Shown here: piece by piece, positions 14,327 through 15,883 of the stretch
How positions within the stretch are numbered: the first letter of the stretch is position 1
How the letters are laid out: each line of letters opens with the position of its first letter
From: Planctomycetota bacterium
GTDB taxonomy: Bacteria; Planctomycetota; Planctomycetia; Pirellulales; Pirellulaceae
Length of the DNA: 15,883 nt
NCBI GenBank assembly: GCA_029259935.1
Contig: JAJDEH010000478.1
Span: 1-15,883 of the forward strand
Reading direction: 5' to 3'
Position numbers and translations under genes: made by a program
Notes under the pieces: model-generated
The model's database searches: none
What the model was told of the DNA's origin: nothing
What the model saw: the letters and a program-made list of their open reading frames with translations, nothing else

Positions 14327-14805
14327 CTTTTGCATTCGGAACAGACCATGCGATAGCGTGTGATTCCCGATCCGCCCGTTTGTCGCAACTCCATTACCGC
14401 CCCGCAATGTCGGCAATATTCGAATTCCTCTTCGACCGCCTCGGCCCCGCTCGATTGGCAAGCAACGCATCGTCGCGCATCGGGGAAGACCTCTAATCTC
14501 TCGGAGGGAATTGGTTGTTTGCAGATTTCGCACTTGCGTACTTCCAGCCACTCGTCATCTTCCGCCACCTCGTCGTCCGGCACCGCGGGTGGTGCCAGCC
14601 GCATGCCGACCGCGCCGCATTCGCCGCAGCGAAACTGATGGGACGATTGAGCGAACAGCTCCGCCACCAGTTCGGCTTCCGGCTTTTCCGACCTTCTAAG
14701 CATGCCGATGTCTCGCAACCACTGCTGCATTTCCGGCGGACCACAAAGCGACTCGCTTTGACAGTTCGAGCAAGTGGCGACGACGATTTGTGGTCGAGAA
14801 TCCAT
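14323..14805 (-). CDS. Triple zinc-ribbon protein with a DksA/TraR-type finger
   Basis: A 160-residue soluble protein with twelve cysteines arranged as six CxxC pairs, consistent with three zinc sites: C12/C15 with C60/C63, C92/C95 with C113/C116, and C131/C134 with C155/C158. The central one, KCEICKQPIPSERLEVFPDA then RCVACQ, closely fits the DksA/TraR C4 zinc finger (CxxCgxxIpxxRLexxPxarxCxxCq). The protein lacks the DksA coiled coil and its tip acidic residues, so it should not be called DksA. A role in binding nucleic acid or protein is inference. It starts 26 nt after the preceding gene and ends in a 4-nt ATGA overlap with the LRR lipoprotein gene. No strong Shine-Dalgarno is present, which again suggests coupled translation. 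Confidence 0.8.
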   Translation of the reverse strand: MDSRPQIVVATCSNCQSESLCGPPEMQQWLRDIGMLRRSEKPEAELVAELFAQSSHQFRCGECGAVGMRLAPPAVPDDEVAEDDEWLEVRKCEICKQPIPSERLEVFPDARRCVACQSSGAEAVEEEFEYCRHCGAVMELRQTGGSGITRYRMVCSECKR

Positions 14806-14831
14806 GACGGCTCTATCATCGTCGAGCGAAC

Positions 14832-15782
14832 TCAGTCCATCAAATATAGAAGTTGTTTTTCCGCCGCCTGACGGACTTTCGAGTCTTTGGTATCCCGCAC
14901 CATCGCCGAGAATCCGTACAGCGTTTTTACTCGATGAGTAAGGCGGGCCTGATTGCGTGTCAAAGTTTCACTCCAATAGGCGGCGGTTTTCGGATCATTT
15001 TCCGCCGCCACGACTTTGCCCAGTTCGCCCGCCACGTCCGGCAGGGAACGCCACAGATGAACGTGATGGCGATGCGCGGCCAGCCCCTTGTCGCTCACTT
15101 CGCCAAACCCGTACCGCTCTAGCTCAAGCAATCCGGCCGTATGATTGATGATGTGCCACAGTCCGCCGAAGCCTTGTTTTCTCACGGCGGCCGTTTCGAC
15201 AATTTCGCCCAACACCACATCGACCATGCCAGGTCGATCCTGGTAAGCGGCGGGCTGATCCTTGTCGTTCAACTTGACTTTGTTTCCCACGATCCAGCCG
15301 CTCTCTTTGCCGTAATAGCCGCGTCCTGGCACGGCCCCATCAAAGCGGTTAATCAACTTGACGATGCCTTGTACCATCTTGGGAGTGGCATATTCAGGAT
15401 GATCCCTGAGCGCGCGAATCGCCAATGCCGCGAAGATCACGTTATGTCCCGACTGGCGCGTCTGACCGATATTTGCCGCCAGCGATTTCGAAATTTCCCC
15501 AATCAGTGATTCGTCAGGTTCTTCTTTCGGCAAAGGCTCGAACAATTCCGCGACCGTGATCCCGGCTTTCTTCGCGTTAAACCAGATCGCCTCCTCGCCA
15601 GCTTGGATGCGGTCCAATTCGTCCTCGACGCCGCGATAGACGGCGTCGTCCAAGTCGGCGTTGTCCTCACCAAAAAAATATCCAGCGACCAGCGCCGCCC
15701 CCAAGTGCCCCGCCATGGAGCTTGCTCGATGAGCATTCGCCAACCCGCACAGTCCCTGATAAAGATACTCGAAGTCAATCAT
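14832..15782 (-). CDS. Unrecognised, probably all-helical protein with His motifs
   Basis: A 316-residue protein that I do not recognise. It looks largely alpha-helical and soluble, and no signal peptide is evident from this start. Features that could be functional are H18 and H26 near the N-terminus, SGHN (H113), GGLWHIINHTAG (H210, H214) and AHRHHVHLWRSLPDV (H237, H239, H240, H242). An acidic stretch at about 38-60 and a Gly-rich GRGYYGKESGW (153-163) are also present. Clustered histidines could bind a metal, but this is inference. The ATG at 15782 has GAGGA 9 nt upstream. A TTG-initiated extension to 15863 would add a hydrophobic N-terminus but has no ribosome binding site and runs through odd low-complexity sequence. 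First gene of an operon with the zinc-ribbon and LRR lipoprotein genes. Confidence 0.75.
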   Translation of the reverse strand: MIDFEYLYQGLCGLANAHRASSMAGHLGAALVAGYFFGEDNADLDDAVYRGVEDELDRIQAGEEAIWFNAKKAGITVAELFEPLPKEEPDESLIGEISKSLAANIGQTRQSGHNVIFAALAIRALRDHPEYATPKMVQGIVKLINRFDGAVPGRGYYGKESGWIVGNKVKLNDKDQPAAYQDRPGMVDVVLGEIVETAAVRKQGFGGLWHIINHTAGLLELERYGFGEVSDKGLAAHRHHVHLWRSLPDVAGELGKVVAAENDPKTAAYWSETLTRNQARLTHRVKTLYGFSAMVRDTKDSKVRQAAEKQLLYLMD

Positions 15783-15805
15783 GTTGTTGGTCCTCAGTCG
15801 TTGTT

Positions 15806-15883
15806 GGCGACGCGAACAAAAACAAAAACCCAAGAACCCGAACACAGCCACCAAACCCAACACAAAAAAACCCCCACGCCCGG
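15806..15883. other. T-free low-complexity window end
   Basis: From 15806 to the last base (78 nt) the plus strand contains no T, with runs such as A7 and C5. On the minus strand it is therefore A-free, so it can contain no sigma70 -10 for the operon that starts at 15782. Either the promoter lies outside the window or the end of the sequence is unreliable. Confidence 0.6.

Noticed and set aside
14327..14551. N-terminal extension of the LRR lipoprotein to 14551.
   Set aside because: It would bury the lipobox signal peptide about 75 residues inside the protein and overlap the zinc-ribbon gene. The ATGA overlap gives a better start.

Overview
The window looks like a chromosomal segment of a planctomycete, most likely of the Pirellulales type. 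The signs are proteome style rather than any marker gene: a zinc-ribbon/one-helix/Ig-like/toroid protein, a tandem pair of secreted STN/secretin-like proteins, an LRR lipoprotein with 24-residue repeats, a secreted neutral-ceramidase-family protein, a LURP-one-related protein, and loosely packed, mostly monocistronic genes of moderately high G+C. I see no rRNA, tRNA, CRISPR array or insertion sequence.

Layout. At the left, two minus-strand genes follow each other: a 789-residue membrane-anchored toroid protein (816-3185) and a LURP-one-related protein (204-689). Positions 3186-4169 hold a long leader with an extended -10, a two-hairpin minus-strand terminator, a small minus-strand coding remnant that ends just before that terminator, and the rplU promoter. 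The plus-strand centre carries rplU (ribosomal protein L21, 4170-4487) with a strong terminator, then a 630-nt gap rich in palindromes, then nrdJ (adenosylcobalamin-dependent class II ribonucleotide reductase, 5118-8147), its terminator, and the ceramidase-family enzyme (8362-9747). Next come the two minus-strand STN-like paralogues (9785-10906, 11101-12129). A Crp/Fnr-family regulator (12405-13142) diverges from them and is followed by a small membrane protein with an anti-sigma-like zinc motif (13210-13731). The right end is a minus-strand operon: an unrecognised His-containing protein (14832-15782), a protein with three predicted zinc sites (14323-14805), and an LRR lipoprotein (13622-14326) joined to it by an ATGA overlap.

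How the parts fit together. The clearest regulatory logic is at nrdJ. Two near-identical palindromes with exactly 31 bp between centres overlap the predicted -35 and -10, which matches the known arrangement of NrdR boxes. The regulator gene, small membrane protein and three-gene operon on the right have no recognised pathway. Their shared features (zinc sites, a lipoprotein, an unusually placed zinc motif beyond a membrane helix) make that stretch the best place to look for an undescribed envelope or metal-related system, but this is inference. The last 78 bases contain no T on the plus strand, which is either an odd promoter-poor leader or a contig-edge artefact.
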